Of a stretch of DNA of 64,000 nt, positions 43,093 to 52,842 are shown in pieces. The notes beneath the pieces were generated by a model. That model made no database searches. It was not told the DNA's origin and saw only the letters and a list, made by a program, of their open reading frames with translations. Within the stretch, counting starts at the first letter, position 1. Each line of letters starts with the position of its first letter. Source of the DNA: JACKAQ01 sp020634975 [NCBI: Calditrichia bacterium]. GTDB lineage: Bacteria > Calditrichota > Calditrichia > RBG-13-44-9. The stretch spans positions 372,001 to 436,000 of the forward strand of contig JACKAQ010000001.1 of NCBI GenBank assembly GCA_020634975.1. Reading direction: 5' to 3'. A program made the translations under genes and the position numbers.

Positions 43093-44625
43093 GTGAAGAA
43101 ACAATCACTTCGCAACATGGCGCTGCGGGTGTTTCTGATGGTGATTGCGATTGTTTTTCCGGTGTTTACGCAATACAACCCATCCCCGAAATTCCCAAAC
43201 CAGCATCAGCCATCCCAACTGATGCCGCCGCCCGTGCCGCAAAAAGGCGGGCAGATGTTTACGACCAGCGGCGCCGTTCGGGCGATTGCCGTTTTTGTTC
43301 AGTTTGCAGATGATTCGCTTTCGCCAACGGCAGCCAATTGGCCGGTGACAACCGGGCCGGTTTTTTTACACGATGCACTGGACAGCACACTCACCCAGCA
43401 ATCCGAAAACGGTAACCTCACCCACTATTTCCGGACGATGTCGTTTAATCAATTGCAGGTTTTTGGCGATGGTTTTTGGGTGACAACCAGACATTCGAAA
43501 CAATACTATATCGATAAAAAACAGACGTTTAGCGAAATCAATCAGGAAGTGCTGAAAACTCTCGATTCGCGCATCGATTTTGCCAAATACGACAACTGGA
43601 CATTTTCAAATAATCGTCACACAAATGAACCGGACGGTGTGGTTGATTTGATAATGATCGTTTATCGCGAGTCATTTTACGGCACATTCAATCTGCACAA
43701 CGGCATTTCCGTGCTGTTTTACGGTCGCGACGATCTGGCAGTGGACAATGGCAAACGGCACATTCGTCGCGGATTTCCCGGCTCCGGCTTTACGCTGGAT
43801 GGCGGGATCAACGGTTTTCGGGCGGATCGCGCCGGGCATGAATTGGGGCACAAATTTATCGGATCGGGGCATCCGCGTTATCACAAAGATCCGCCGGGTG
43901 TCAAAAATTACGCATTTTGGGGCATTCTGCACAGTCGTTCAGGAATGGTGAACGCATACAATCGAGCCTGGCTTGGCTGGAGCGATCTGCCGGAAATCAC
44001 CACATACGAGGCCATCGTAACGCTGGCGGATTACCTCACCACCGGCGATGCCGTGCGCATTCCCATCCCCGGCACACGCGATGAATCATTCATTTTGGAA
44101 AATCACCAATGCCTGTCGCGATTCGATGAACCGAATAAATTTGGCGACGCTAAAGGCCTGTATATTTATCACGTTAAGGGCAATGGTCCACAACCTGCAT
44201 ACGATATCGAATCTGCCGATGGGCGGTTCGATTGGGATAATCCGTACTGGATCCAAAACCCGTGGGGATTGCGGGCAACTGATTCCATTCCGGTGTTTTC
44301 GCGGCTGGCGCCAAATCCCGCCGGACAGGATGCGCTGGATGCCCTGCAAACCACAAAAATGGATGAACGCACCCGTCACCCGATTTATTTCAAACATTTT
44401 GCGGAAGATTCTGCCGGAACGGCGATCACCACCCGGCGGGTGTACGGCAATCCGGCGGACGCCTTCCGGATGGACGGCAACCGCATTTTTGCGCCAAACA
44501 CCAATCCCAACAGCAATTTATGGGACGACCGCACGTCCAGCGGCATCTCCGTCGAGCTCATCAGCGAAATAAAAATTAATAATGCAACTATTTACACAGT
44601 CCGGATTTCACGCAATACAGAGTAG
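43093..44625 (+). CDS. Exported M6-like zinc metalloprotease
   Basis: A 510-aa secreted protein. GTG start with GAGGAGC upstream, then a signal peptide (LRVFLMVIAIVFPVF). The N-terminal part (AIAVFVQFADDSLSPT, LTHYFRTMSFNQLQVFG) is typical of M6-type peptidases. The zinc motif is AGHELGHKFIGSGH: a HExxH pair followed by a His seven residues later, one more than in the metzincin spacing. No C-terminal T9SS domain is seen, unlike the G8 protein, so it may stay in the periplasm or leave by another route. Confidence 0.8.
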   Translation: MKKQSLRNMALRVFLMVIAIVFPVFTQYNPSPKFPNQHQPSQLMPPPVPQKGGQMFTTSGAVRAIAVFVQFADDSLSPTAANWPVTTGPVFLHDALDSTLTQQSENGNLTHYFRTMSFNQLQVFGDGFWVTTRHSKQYYIDKKQTFSEINQEVLKTLDSRIDFAKYDNWTFSNNRHTNEPDGVVDLIMIVYRESFYGTFNLHNGISVLFYGRDDLAVDNGKRHIRRGFPGSGFTLDGGINGFRADRAGHELGHKFIGSGHPRYHKDPPGVKNYAFWGILHSRSGMVNAYNRAWLGWSDLPEITTYEAIVTLADYLTTGDAVRIPIPGTRDESFILENHQCLSRFDEPNKFGDAKGLYIYHVKGNGPQPAYDIESADGRFDWDNPYWIQNPWGLRATDSIPVFSRLAPNPAGQDALDALQTTKMDERTRHPIYFKHFAEDSAGTAITTRRVYGNPADAFRMDGNRIFAPNTNPNSNLWDDRTSSGISVELISEIKINNATIYTVRISRNTE

Positions 44626-44923
44626 CAAAAAGGAATATGATATGCGAGCCAAACGCTTTTCACCGCATTTTACAAAACATAGACCGGAATCGATTTCCAC
44701 ATCTTTCACATCTGTTTTCGATACCGTTAGGAAACAGGCTGTGAAATTTGTGACTTTCCCCCGGAGTGTTACTGTTTGCAAAGCTATATTTGGTTCGTGC
44801 CGGGAAAGTCCTTCGGAGCAACCCAAAGCTTCCCGGCGACATAACACTTTGTTAATAAATAGCTTATCGACTGCGCAACAAAGTGCGGCAAATGGATTTG
44901 TCAACCGATATACAAGGATGTTT
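44626..44923. other. Gap between protease and OmpA-like genes
   Basis: About 300 bases. A frame continuous with the OmpA-like gene exists here, but it lacks a ribosome site and has no signal peptide, so it is treated as non-coding leader. Confidence 0.5.
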
Positions 44924-46303
44924 ATGAAATCCCGATTATATTTTATCGCGATGCTGGTATTATTTCCGGCAATTCTCTCCGCACAATTTTCCACCGGCAA
45001 CAAAGTCGGATTCAGTTGGAAAGGCGGTTTTGCCTCAAACTATGTGGACATTGAAGATCGTAATTTGGGCACAAACTGGGCTTTTTCCGCGGATTACTGG
45101 ATGGTCGATCTCTATTCCATCGGGTTGGAATTGGGAACAGCAACCATCAATGGTAAAGGTTCGAGAATCGGTATCAGTTCCAACATTTGGTATCTAATGG
45201 CAAATATCAAATTAAAACTTATTCGCGATGGCATTATTCAACCGTATTTAATTACCGGATTGGAGCAAGAACGGCTGTCGCCAAAAGACTCGGATGGGCG
45301 AGACATCGTTATCAATCGTGCCATCAATTATGACCAGTATAAAGTTGGGATTCCTTTGGGCATCGGCTCATCATATTTCTTGAAAAGGGATTTATCAGCT
45401 GATTTTCAGACAATTTACCGTTTTTCAGCGATCAATTATGCCGAAAGCGTTGGCCAGCCCGGTGACGGGGATGACGATTATCTCACCTCAAATTTGGGAT
45501 TAACATTTTATTTTGGTGACGAGCAGGGCGACCGCGATGGTGATGGCATCCCGGATGTGATTGATATTTGTCCGGATGATCCCGAAGATCGCGACGGTTT
45601 TGATGACGACGATGGTTGCCCCGATTACGATAACGACGAAGACGGCATCCGTGATGTGCTGGACGCCTGCCCAAATGAGCCGGAAGATTTTGATAATTTT
45701 CAGGATGAAGACGGATGCCCGGACCCGGATAACGATGGTGATGGTATTTGGGATCGCCGCGATAGATGCCCGGGAACCGACAAAACGGTTCGCGATAACA
45801 TTGATACAAAAGAAGATTACGACGGTTTTGAAGACACCGACGGCTGCCCCGATTTGGATAACGATGGCGATGGCATTCCCGATGTAGCTGACGCCTGCCC
45901 CAATGTCCCGGAAAATTTCAACGGAGTTGAAGATAACGATGGCTGCCCGGATTCCAATTTCCAACGGCGAATCGTGTTGAATAATATTTATTTTAAATTC
46001 AACAGCGCTGAGTTGGACCCCAACTCTGAATTGATCCTTAATTATATCGCAGAAGCATTGATTGCGGAAGATTCCGTTCGCGTTGAGATTAGCGGACATA
46101 CAGATAATATTGGATCGGACAGCTACAACCTCAACCTTTCCCAACGGCGTGCCGAAAGCGTGCGGCGTTATTTGATCAGTCAGGGTATTTCGGAATTCAG
46201 AATTATTGCTACCGGGAAAGGTGAGTCGGAACCGGTTGCATCCAACGCTACAGAAACCGGGCGCTCGCGAAATCGCCGAATTGAAATTGAACGCATTCAA
46301 TAA
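44924..46303 (+). CDS. OmpA-family outer-membrane protein with thrombospondin type 3 repeats
   Basis: A 459-aa outer-membrane protein. The ATG at 44924 has AAGGA upstream and a signal peptide (FIAMLVLFPAILSAQ). Residues ~20-195 are an 8-strand barrel-like region. Residues ~200-345 are calcium-binding TSP3 repeats with alternating DxDxDGIxD blocks and CPD/CPN cysteines (DRDGDGIPDVIDICPDDPED). Residues ~350-459 are an OmpA peptidoglycan-binding domain (VEISGHTDNIGSDSYNLNLS, QRRAESVRRYLI, RNRRIEIERI). Such proteins tie the outer membrane to the wall. Confidence 0.92.
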   Translation: MKSRLYFIAMLVLFPAILSAQFSTGNKVGFSWKGGFASNYVDIEDRNLGTNWAFSADYWMVDLYSIGLELGTATINGKGSRIGISSNIWYLMANIKLKLIRDGIIQPYLITGLEQERLSPKDSDGRDIVINRAINYDQYKVGIPLGIGSSYFLKRDLSADFQTIYRFSAINYAESVGQPGDGDDDYLTSNLGLTFYFGDEQGDRDGDGIPDVIDICPDDPEDRDGFDDDDGCPDYDNDEDGIRDVLDACPNEPEDFDNFQDEDGCPDPDNDGDGIWDRRDRCPGTDKTVRDNIDTKEDYDGFEDTDGCPDLDNDGDGIPDVADACPNVPENFNGVEDNDGCPDSNFQRRIVLNNIYFKFNSAELDPNSELILNYIAEALIAEDSVRVEISGHTDNIGSDSYNLNLSQRRAESVRRYLISQGISEFRIIATGKGESEPVASNATETGRSRNRRIEIERIQ

Positions 46304-46329
46304 CATTAATTTTTTCAGATAGTTACAGA

Positions 46330-46370
46330 AACGCCCGGAGACAACACCGCAGTCTCCGGGCGTTTTTTTT
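46330..46370 (+). terminator. Rho-independent terminator
   Basis: AACGCCCGGAGA / TCTCCGGGCGTT form a 12-bp stem with an 11-nt loop and T8, closing the OmpA-like transcript. Confidence 0.95.
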
Positions 46371-46594
46371 GAATTTAGATATTGTATTAAAACAGTCCAT
46401 TTTGGCAATTTTATGATTTACCCATCTTATTGATTTATATTTTCCAACATATTGCCTTGCATCGTGATTGAAAATATTAATCGTAAACCAAGAAATGGTA
46501 AAATGGCCAGACTTGCAGAAATCCAATAGTATTTCTAAATTCTTCGTGAGAACTAAATGCCAACAGCAAATTTGGTGAAACTAAAAGGTGTTCT

Positions 46595-47194
46595 GTGAAA
46601 AAAATATTGATCTTATTCGCCCATCCCGCTTTTCAGAAATCCAGAATTAACTCCCGGCTTACGGACGGTATTTCTGAAATCGAAGGTGTCACATTTCGCG
46701 ATCTTTATCAGGTTTATCCGGATTTTGACATCAATGTGCCCGCCGAACAAACATTGCTGGAGTCGCATGATGTGCTGATTTTTCAACATCCCATGTTTTG
46801 GTACAGCACACCTGCAATTCTCAAAGAATGGCAAGACCTTGTTTTAGAGCACGGTTGGGCATACGGCAGCAAAGGCAATGCGCTCAAAGGTAAATGGTTT
46901 TTCAGCGCCATTACAACCGGCGGTGGTCAGCAGGCATACTGCCGGGAGGGCTTGAATCATTATACTATAAATGAATTGCTGGCACCAATTGAACGAACCG
47001 TTAAGTTATGTAAAATGAACTATTTACCACCGTTTGTTGTTCACGGAACACATGCGATAACTCCGGCGCAAGTCGAAACTCACCAACAAAATTATCTTCA
47101 ACTGTTACACACTATTCGGGACGAAAAATTTGATTTGGCGACAGCGGAAAAGCTTAAATACCTAAACAGTTATTTCGAAAAAGCATCTGTGTAA
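46595..47194 (+). CDS. NAD(P)H quinone oxidoreductase-like, KefG/KefF type
   Basis: A 199-aa flavodoxin-fold protein. ILILFAHPAFQKSRINSRLT is the FMN-phosphate loop, HPMFWYSTPAILKEWQDLVL the flavin-contact helix and GKWFFSAITTGGGQQAYCRE the second FMN loop, all as in KefF/KefG. Those proteins sit on Kef potassium efflux systems as ancillary activators. The antiporter is the next gene, 44 nt later. GTG start with AAAGGTG upstream. General quinone reductase is the alternative. Confidence 0.86.
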   Translation: MKKILILFAHPAFQKSRINSRLTDGISEIEGVTFRDLYQVYPDFDINVPAEQTLLESHDVLIFQHPMFWYSTPAILKEWQDLVLEHGWAYGSKGNALKGKWFFSAITTGGGQQAYCREGLNHYTINELLAPIERTVKLCKMNYLPPFVVHGTHAITPAQVETHQQNYLQLLHTIRDEKFDLATAEKLKYLNSYFEKASV

Positions 47195-47238
47195 TCAGCA
47201 TTTTTTATCTCACTGTTGATATCAAAAAACCTTAATAC

Positions 47239-49161
47239 ATGAGCAAAACTATGGCAGAAGGTGGATTTTTTTATCAGGCATTTGTGTATCTCACGGCAGC
47301 GGTCATTTCGGTGCCGATTGCCAAACGGCTGGGTTTGGGCTCGGTTTTGGGCTACCTGATTGCCGGGGTTATCATCGGTCCTTTTGTAATGGGATTGATT
47401 GGCGAAGAAGGTCAGGATGTGATGCACTTCGCTGAATTTGGCGTGGTGATGATGCTGTTCCTCATCGGGCTGGAATTGCAACCCGCATTATTATGGAGTT
47501 TGCGCGTCCCGATTCTCGGATTGGGCGGATTTCAGGTTTTGCTCACAACGCTGGCAGCGATGGGCATTTCCATCGCATTCGGGCTGAGCTGGCAGATGGC
47601 GCTGGCAATGGGATTAACGCTGGCAATGTCTTCAACTGCAATTGTGCTGCAAACCCTCAACGAAAAAGGATTGATGAAAACCAGCGGCGGGCAGAATGCA
47701 TTTTCTGTACTGCTGTTTCAGGATATTGCGGTGATTCCCATTTTGGCGATCTTGCCGCTACTGGCGATGAAATCCGTAGCTGCCGGCGCTGCCGCAGATG
47801 ATGCGCATCACGCCGGCACTTGGGTGGACGGACTGCCAATCTGGGGGCAAACGCTGGCTGTTTTGGGCGTTGTTGCGCTGATTATTCTCGCTGGAAAATT
47901 TTTGATTTCACCAGCGTTCCGGCAAATTGCCAACACCCGGTTGCGGGAATTGTTCACCGCTGCGGCGTTGTTGCTGGTTATCGGCATTGCCATGCTGATG
48001 ACAAAAGTGGGATTGAGCGCAGCGCTCGGCACGTTTTTGGCCGGCGTTGTGCTGGCCCAAAGCGAGTATCGCCACGAATTGGAAACCGATATCGAGCCAT
48101 TCAAAGGGCTGCTGCTGGGGTTGTTTTTTATCGCCGTCGGCGCATCCATCGATTTTAATTTGATCGCAGATAACCCGTTGATGATATTGGGCTTAGTCGC
48201 CGGATTGATCGCGCTGAAATTTGCGGTGTTATTTGTCATCGGCAAATTTTTCAAAATGGGATTGGACAACAACCTGCTGTTCGCATTTGCACTGGCGCAG
48301 GGCGGCGAATTCGCGTTCGTGCTATTTTCATTCGCGCTGCAGCACAATGTGATGACGCCGGAAGTTGCCAATCCGATGATCGCAGTCGTCGCACTCACAA
48401 TGGCGCTGACGCCGTTGCTGATGGCGCTCAACGAAAAATTGCTCCTGCCGAGATTCGGCACTAAAGAATCTGCCGAAAAAAGCGCCGATGCCATCGATGA
48501 AAAAAACAAAGTGATCATCGCCGGATTTGGCAGGGTTGGCAGCACCATCGGGCGACTGCTGCAGGCCAACGGCGTGCAGGCAACTTTTCTCGATATCGAT
48601 CCGGATAATGTGGATTTGCTCCGCAAAATGGGGCTGAAAGTATTTTACGGCGATGCCTCGCGGCAGGATTTGTTGCACGCCGCCGGCGCACACGATGCCG
48701 AACTGCTGATCATCGCGGTGGATAATCCCGAAAAATCGCTCGACATTGTGCACACCGCCAAAAAACATTTCCCGCACCTCACCATTATGGCGCGCAGCCG
48801 TGGCTGGAACGATGCGTATCAACTCATCGATGCGGGCATCAGCGATGTTTATCGCGAAACGCTCGATTCCGCGCTGCGAATGGGCGCGGATGCGTTGGCA
48901 AAACTCGATTTTCGCAAATACCAAACCCAACGCAGCGTCAAAACATTTCGCAAACACGACGAAAAATATCTGCACGAACTGGCGACTATGCATCACGACC
49001 GGAAAGCATTAATTCGCGGCGCACGACAGCGGATTCAGGATTTGGAACGCCTGATTTTGGATGAGCTGGATAACGTCGGTAAAAACAAGGATTTAGGCTG
49101 GGATCCGACAACGCTGATCGAGGAATTTGGCAATCGACCGCCGGAACCGGAAAAAGATTGA
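47239..49161 (+). CDS. Kef-type potassium/proton antiporter (CPA2) with RCK domain
   Basis: A 640-aa inner-membrane protein. Residues ~10-390 form the CPA2 exchanger fold of 12-13 helices (LGYLIAGVIIGPFVMG, LTLAMSSTAIVLQTLNEKGL). Residues ~415-530 are a TrkA-N/RCK nucleotide-binding domain (KVIIAGFGRVGSTIGRLLQA, FLDIDPDNVDLLRKMG, FYGDASRQDLLHAAGAHDAE). A cytosolic tail of ~100 residues follows. The adjacent KefG-like gene supports a glutathione- or electrophile-controlled K+ efflux role, as in KefB/KefC, though specificity is inferred. The ATG at 47239 has no clear ribosome site. Confidence 0.9.
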   Translation: MSKTMAEGGFFYQAFVYLTAAVISVPIAKRLGLGSVLGYLIAGVIIGPFVMGLIGEEGQDVMHFAEFGVVMMLFLIGLELQPALLWSLRVPILGLGGFQVLLTTLAAMGISIAFGLSWQMALAMGLTLAMSSTAIVLQTLNEKGLMKTSGGQNAFSVLLFQDIAVIPILAILPLLAMKSVAAGAAADDAHHAGTWVDGLPIWGQTLAVLGVVALIILAGKFLISPAFRQIANTRLRELFTAAALLLVIGIAMLMTKVGLSAALGTFLAGVVLAQSEYRHELETDIEPFKGLLLGLFFIAVGASIDFNLIADNPLMILGLVAGLIALKFAVLFVIGKFFKMGLDNNLLFAFALAQGGEFAFVLFSFALQHNVMTPEVANPMIAVVALTMALTPLLMALNEKLLLPRFGTKESAEKSADAIDEKNKVIIAGFGRVGSTIGRLLQANGVQATFLDIDPDNVDLLRKMGLKVFYGDASRQDLLHAAGAHDAELLIIAVDNPEKSLDIVHTAKKHFPHLTIMARSRGWNDAYQLIDAGISDVYRETLDSALRMGADALAKLDFRKYQTQRSVKTFRKHDEKYLHELATMHHDRKALIRGARQRIQDLERLILDELDNVGKNKDLGWDPTTLIEEFGNRPPEPEKD

Positions 49162-49283
49162 GTTTTTCAATCCGGGCAGCAGATATGCGAAGGAAGTTAT
49201 CCGCTGCATTGCGAATTCCCGACAATTTCCGTAAGTTGGTTTCAGATAACAATGAAATCAACAATTGTTGCAGGAGAACACTT

Positions 49284-51419
49284 ATGAAGCTGTTTTTATT
49301 GATGTTAACGATGTTGTTATTTCTCGGTTTTTCCATTTCAGCGCAGCAAATTAAATATCCGGAAACGCAAAAAGGCGACGTGGTAGAAGATTATCACGGA
49401 ACGCAGGTTGCCGATCCGTATCGCTGGCTGGAAGATTTGGACAGCGACGAAACCCGGGCATGGGTAGCGGCGCAAAATGCGGTCACTTTCGGTTATCTGG
49501 AGAAAATCGAAGCCCGCGAACAGCTCAAAAAGCGGCTCACCGAGCTGTGGAATTATCCCAAATACGGGCTGCCGTTCAAACGCGGCGATCGCTATTTTTT
49601 CAGCAAAAACGACGGGTTGCAGAACCAGTATGTCTATTATTCGGTGAAATCGCTGGATGATGAAAATCCCACTGTTTTTATCGATCCGAACACGTTTTCG
49701 GAGGACGGCACGGTTGCGCTGAAAGATTTGCAGTTCAGTAAAGACGGCAAACTGGCGATGTACGCGACCAGCGCCAGCGGCTCCGATTGGCAAACTTTCC
49801 GCGTCAAAAATGTGGCAACCGGCGAAGATTTGGCGGACAAACTGGAGTGGATCAAATTCAGCACGGCGGCGTGGCTGCCCGATCACAGCGGTTTTTTTTA
49901 CAGCCGCTACGCCGCGCCAAAAGAGGGCGACGAGTTCGAGCAATCCAACAAAAATATGAAATTGTATTTCCACAAAATCGGCACACTGCAATCGGATGAT
50001 GCGCTAATTTACGAACGTCCGGACAACCCGGACATGGGCTTTTGGCCGGGCGTAACGGATGACGGGCGCTTTTTGGTGCTGAATGTCTGGACAGGCTCTG
50101 CCCGCGTTAACCGGCTGTATTATAAAGATTTACAATCCGAGAATAGCGATATCGTGAAGTTGCTGGATGCCAACGATGCATCGTATAATTTTGTCGGGAA
50201 CACCGGCACGGAATTTTATATTCAAACCGATCTGGACGCGCCGAATGCCCGGTTGATCAGCATCGACGTCGCCAATCCCGCCAAAGAAAATTGGAAAACG
50301 TTGATTCCCGAAAGCAAAGCAGTGCTTTCATCCGCTCAAATTGTCAACAACCAATTTGTGGTCAGCGCGATGGTGGATGCGCGGGATCGGCTGACCGTTC
50401 ACGAACTGGACGGCTCATTGGTGAACGAAATCAATTTGCCGACCATCGGCAGCGTTGGCAGCATTTCCGGCGAACGCGAGGACAGCGAGATGTTTTATTC
50501 GTTCACTTCGTTCACTTATCCGACATCAATTTTCCGATACGATTTCAAAACCGGCACATCAGAAGTTTTCCGCTCGCCGGAAATCGATTTTGACGCATCG
50601 GAATATGTGGTGAAGCAGGAATTTTATCCCAGCAAAGATGGCACAAAAGTGCCGATGTTCATCGTTCACCGAAAAGATTTGGCGATGGACGGCAGCAATC
50701 CGGCATACCTTTATGCCTACGGCGGATTCAAAATCAGCATGACACCGGCGTTTTCGATCAGCAATTTGGTGTGGTTGGAAATGGGCGGCGTTTACGCGAT
50801 GCCGAATTTGCGGGGCGGCGGCGAATACGGCGAGGATTGGCATCAGGCCGGCATGCTGGAAAAAAAGCAAAATGTGTTCGATGATTTTATCGCCGCAGGC
50901 GAATATTTGATCGAAAAAGGCTACACATCCAGCGAAAAACTGGCGATTGCCGGCGGTTCGAACGGCGGGTTGCTCACCGGCGCGTGCCTCTCTCAACGCC
51001 CGGATTTGTTCGGCGCAGCGATTGTCGCAGTGGGTGTTCTGGACATGTTGCGCTATCACAAATTCACCATCGGTTGGGCGTGGGCCAGCGAATACGGCTC
51101 GTCCGATAATCCCGAACAATTTGATTTTCTCTACAAATATTCGCCTTTGCACAATTTGAAACCGGGCACGCACTATCCGGCAACGCTGATTACCACTGCC
51201 GATCACGACGACCGCGTTGTGCCGGGACATTCCTATAAATTTGCCGCTGCGTTGCAGGCTGCGCAGGGCGGCGACAAACCGACGCTCATCCGCATCGAAA
51301 CGAAAGCGGGACACGGCGCGGGCAAACCGACCAGCAAAATTATCGAGGAAGCGGCAGACAAATGGGCATTTTTGATGAAAGTGCTCGATGTAAAACCGAA
51401 GCCTAAACTGTTGAATTAA
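49284..51419 (+). CDS. Prolyl oligopeptidase, S9A family, exported
   Basis: A 711-aa serine peptidase that cuts short peptides after proline. ATG at 49284 with AGGAG 8 nt upstream; signal peptide LFLLMLTMLLFLGFSIS. An N-terminal seven-blade propeller (DPYRWLEDLDSDETRAWV; QFSKDGKLAMYATSASGSDW) leads to the alpha/beta-hydrolase domain with AIAGGSNGGLLTGA (catalytic Ser ~559), TTADHDDRVVPGHS (Asp ~643) and KAGHGAGKP (His ~677). Intact triad. The signal peptide puts it in the periplasm. Earlier in-frame starts overlap the antiporter gene and would hide the signal. Confidence 0.94.
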   Translation: MKLFLLMLTMLLFLGFSISAQQIKYPETQKGDVVEDYHGTQVADPYRWLEDLDSDETRAWVAAQNAVTFGYLEKIEAREQLKKRLTELWNYPKYGLPFKRGDRYFFSKNDGLQNQYVYYSVKSLDDENPTVFIDPNTFSEDGTVALKDLQFSKDGKLAMYATSASGSDWQTFRVKNVATGEDLADKLEWIKFSTAAWLPDHSGFFYSRYAAPKEGDEFEQSNKNMKLYFHKIGTLQSDDALIYERPDNPDMGFWPGVTDDGRFLVLNVWTGSARVNRLYYKDLQSENSDIVKLLDANDASYNFVGNTGTEFYIQTDLDAPNARLISIDVANPAKENWKTLIPESKAVLSSAQIVNNQFVVSAMVDARDRLTVHELDGSLVNEINLPTIGSVGSISGEREDSEMFYSFTSFTYPTSIFRYDFKTGTSEVFRSPEIDFDASEYVVKQEFYPSKDGTKVPMFIVHRKDLAMDGSNPAYLYAYGGFKISMTPAFSISNLVWLEMGGVYAMPNLRGGGEYGEDWHQAGMLEKKQNVFDDFIAAGEYLIEKGYTSSEKLAIAGGSNGGLLTGACLSQRPDLFGAAIVAVGVLDMLRYHKFTIGWAWASEYGSSDNPEQFDFLYKYSPLHNLKPGTHYPATLITTADHDDRVVPGHSYKFAAALQAAQGGDKPTLIRIETKAGHGAGKPTSKIIEEAADKWAFLMKVLDVKPKPKLLN

Positions 51420-51429
51420 CACAAATTAC

Positions 51430-51458
51430 GTCGGGGCGAACAGCCGTTCGCCCCGACA
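51430..51458. terminator. Hairpin between convergent genes
   Basis: GTCGGGGCGAAC / GTTCGCCCCGAC form a perfect 12-bp stem with a 5-nt loop. There is no long T-run on either strand, yet its place between two converging genes suggests transcript ends. Confidence 0.6.
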
Positions 51459-51465
51459 TTTATTA

Positions 51466-52842
51466 TCAACCAATTTCCGCCAGCCGCGCCGTAAAATGGC
51501 GCAACACCGGCGACTCACTCACAATCCGCAATCCCTTAATTTTTTCCCTTTCGTTGAAAATTTTTGCGATTGATTCCGCCACGTAATTCATGTGCATCGT
51601 GGTGTACACGCGTCGCGGAATAGCCAATCGCACCAGTTCCAGTTCCGGGTGAACGGTTTTGCCGGTTTCGGGATCGGTGTGTCCGAACATCAGGCTGCCG
51701 ATTTCCACCGCGCGGATGCCCGCTTCGCGATAGAGCGCGACAGTGAGCGCCTGCGCCGGGAATTCGCTTTGCGGAATGTGCGGCAAAAATTTTCGGGCGT
51801 TCAGGTAAACGGCATGTCCGCCAATCGGTTTGAGAATCGGCACGCCTTCATCGTGGAGCATTTGCCCTAAATTGCGCACCTGACTGATGCGATAGTGCAG
51901 ATAATCTTCATCCAGCACTTCTTTCAGCCCACGGGCGATGGCTTCCAGATCGCGTCCGGCCAATCCGCCGTAGGTGGAAAATCCCTCGATCAAAATCAGG
52001 CGATTGGTGATTTTTTCCGCCAGCGCATCGTCGTTCATGCCGATAAATCCGCCGATATTCACCAATCCATCCTTTTTCGCGCTCATCGTGCAACCGTCGC
52101 CGAGCGAAAAAATTTCCTGCGCAATTTCTTTTATGGAATGATTGCGGTATTCCGCCTCGCGTTCCTTTATCAGAAAACAGTTTTCCGCAAAGCGGCAGGC
52201 ATCAAAAAACAGCGGGATGTTGTATTCGTTGAGCAGCTTACGCACTGCCCGGATGTTGGCCAGCGATACCGGCTGCCCACCGCCGGAATTGTTGGTGATG
52301 GTCATCATCACCAGTGGAATTTTATTAACGCCGTTCATTTTGATCACTTTTTCCAGCTTTTCCAGATCCATATTGCCTTTGAACGGGTGGAATTGCTCCG
52401 TGTCGTATGCCACGTCGATCACCAGATCCATCGCCACACCACCGTTGTATTCCACATTTGCGCGGGTAGTATCGAAATGGATGTTGTTGGGAATGATCAT
52501 CCCTTTTTCCAGAATGGTGGAAAACAGCAGGTTTTCCGCAACACGCCCCTGATGGGTTGGGATAATATGTTTGAAGCCAAAAATATCGTGGACGGTCTCT
52601 TCAAAATGATAATAATTTTTGCTCCCGGCGTAGGATTCATCGCCGAGCATCATGCCGGCCCACTGGTTATCGCTCATCGCCGAAGTGCCGCTATCGGTCA
52701 GCAAATCAACGTAAATGGCATCTGCGGGAATAGCGAATACGTTGAATCCCGCTGTGCGAATCAGCTTTTCGCGTTCTTCGCGGGTGGTGCGCCGGATGGG
52801 TTCAACAACTTTAATGCGGAAGGGTTCGGAAGGAAATTGCAT
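51466..52842 (-). CDS. tnaA: Tryptophanase (L-tryptophan indole-lyase)
   Basis: A 458-aa PLP enzyme that splits tryptophan to indole, pyruvate and ammonia. The family is clear from EPFRIKVVEPIRRTTREERE, LLTDSGTSAMSDNQWAGMM, PTHQGRVAENLLF and the PLP lysine in CTMSAKKDG (~257). Two sites separate it from tyrosine phenol-lyase: AGIRAVEIGSL (TPL has Arg after the Glu) and the end VLRHFTARL, which keeps the His of tryptophanases where TPL has Phe. The second of two ATGs is chosen (GAGG spacing; match to relatives). No tnaC leader or tryptophan permease is seen beside it. Confidence 0.92.
   Translation of the reverse strand: MQFPSEPFRIKVVEPIRRTTREEREKLIRTAGFNVFAIPADAIYVDLLTDSGTSAMSDNQWAGMMLGDESYAGSKNYYHFEETVHDIFGFKHIIPTHQGRVAENLLFSTILEKGMIIPNNIHFDTTRANVEYNGGVAMDLVIDVAYDTEQFHPFKGNMDLEKLEKVIKMNGVNKIPLVMMTITNNSGGGQPVSLANIRAVRKLLNEYNIPLFFDACRFAENCFLIKEREAEYRNHSIKEIAQEIFSLGDGCTMSAKKDGLVNIGGFIGMNDDALAEKITNRLILIEGFSTYGGLAGRDLEAIARGLKEVLDEDYLHYRISQVRNLGQMLHDEGVPILKPIGGHAVYLNARKFLPHIPQSEFPAQALTVALYREAGIRAVEIGSLMFGHTDPETGKTVHPELELVRLAIPRRVYTTMHMNYVAESIAKIFNEREKIKGLRIVSESPVLRHFTARLAEIG

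Noticed and set aside
42902-43096. 64-residue frame just before the M6-like protease
   Set aside because: No ribosome site, no signal or domain, and it ends on the protease start.
44582-44923. 114-residue N-terminal extension of the OmpA-like protein
   Set aside because: It overlaps the protease 3' end, has no ribosome site and would bury the signal peptide.
45500-46408. 302-residue minus-strand frame opposite the OmpA-like gene
   Set aside because: Its repeats simply mirror the TSP3 repeats on the other strand.
47808-48626. Ser/Asn-rich 272-residue minus-strand frame in the antiporter gene
   Set aside because: Typical antisense shadow of hydrophobic helices.
50559-51422. 287-residue minus-strand frame opposite the prolyl oligopeptidase
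   Set aside because: The plus strand holds the intact catalytic triad; the antisense product matches nothing recognisable.
51466-52842. Tyrosine phenol-lyase
   Set aside because: The residue after the conserved Glu and the C-terminal His follow tryptophanase, not TPL.
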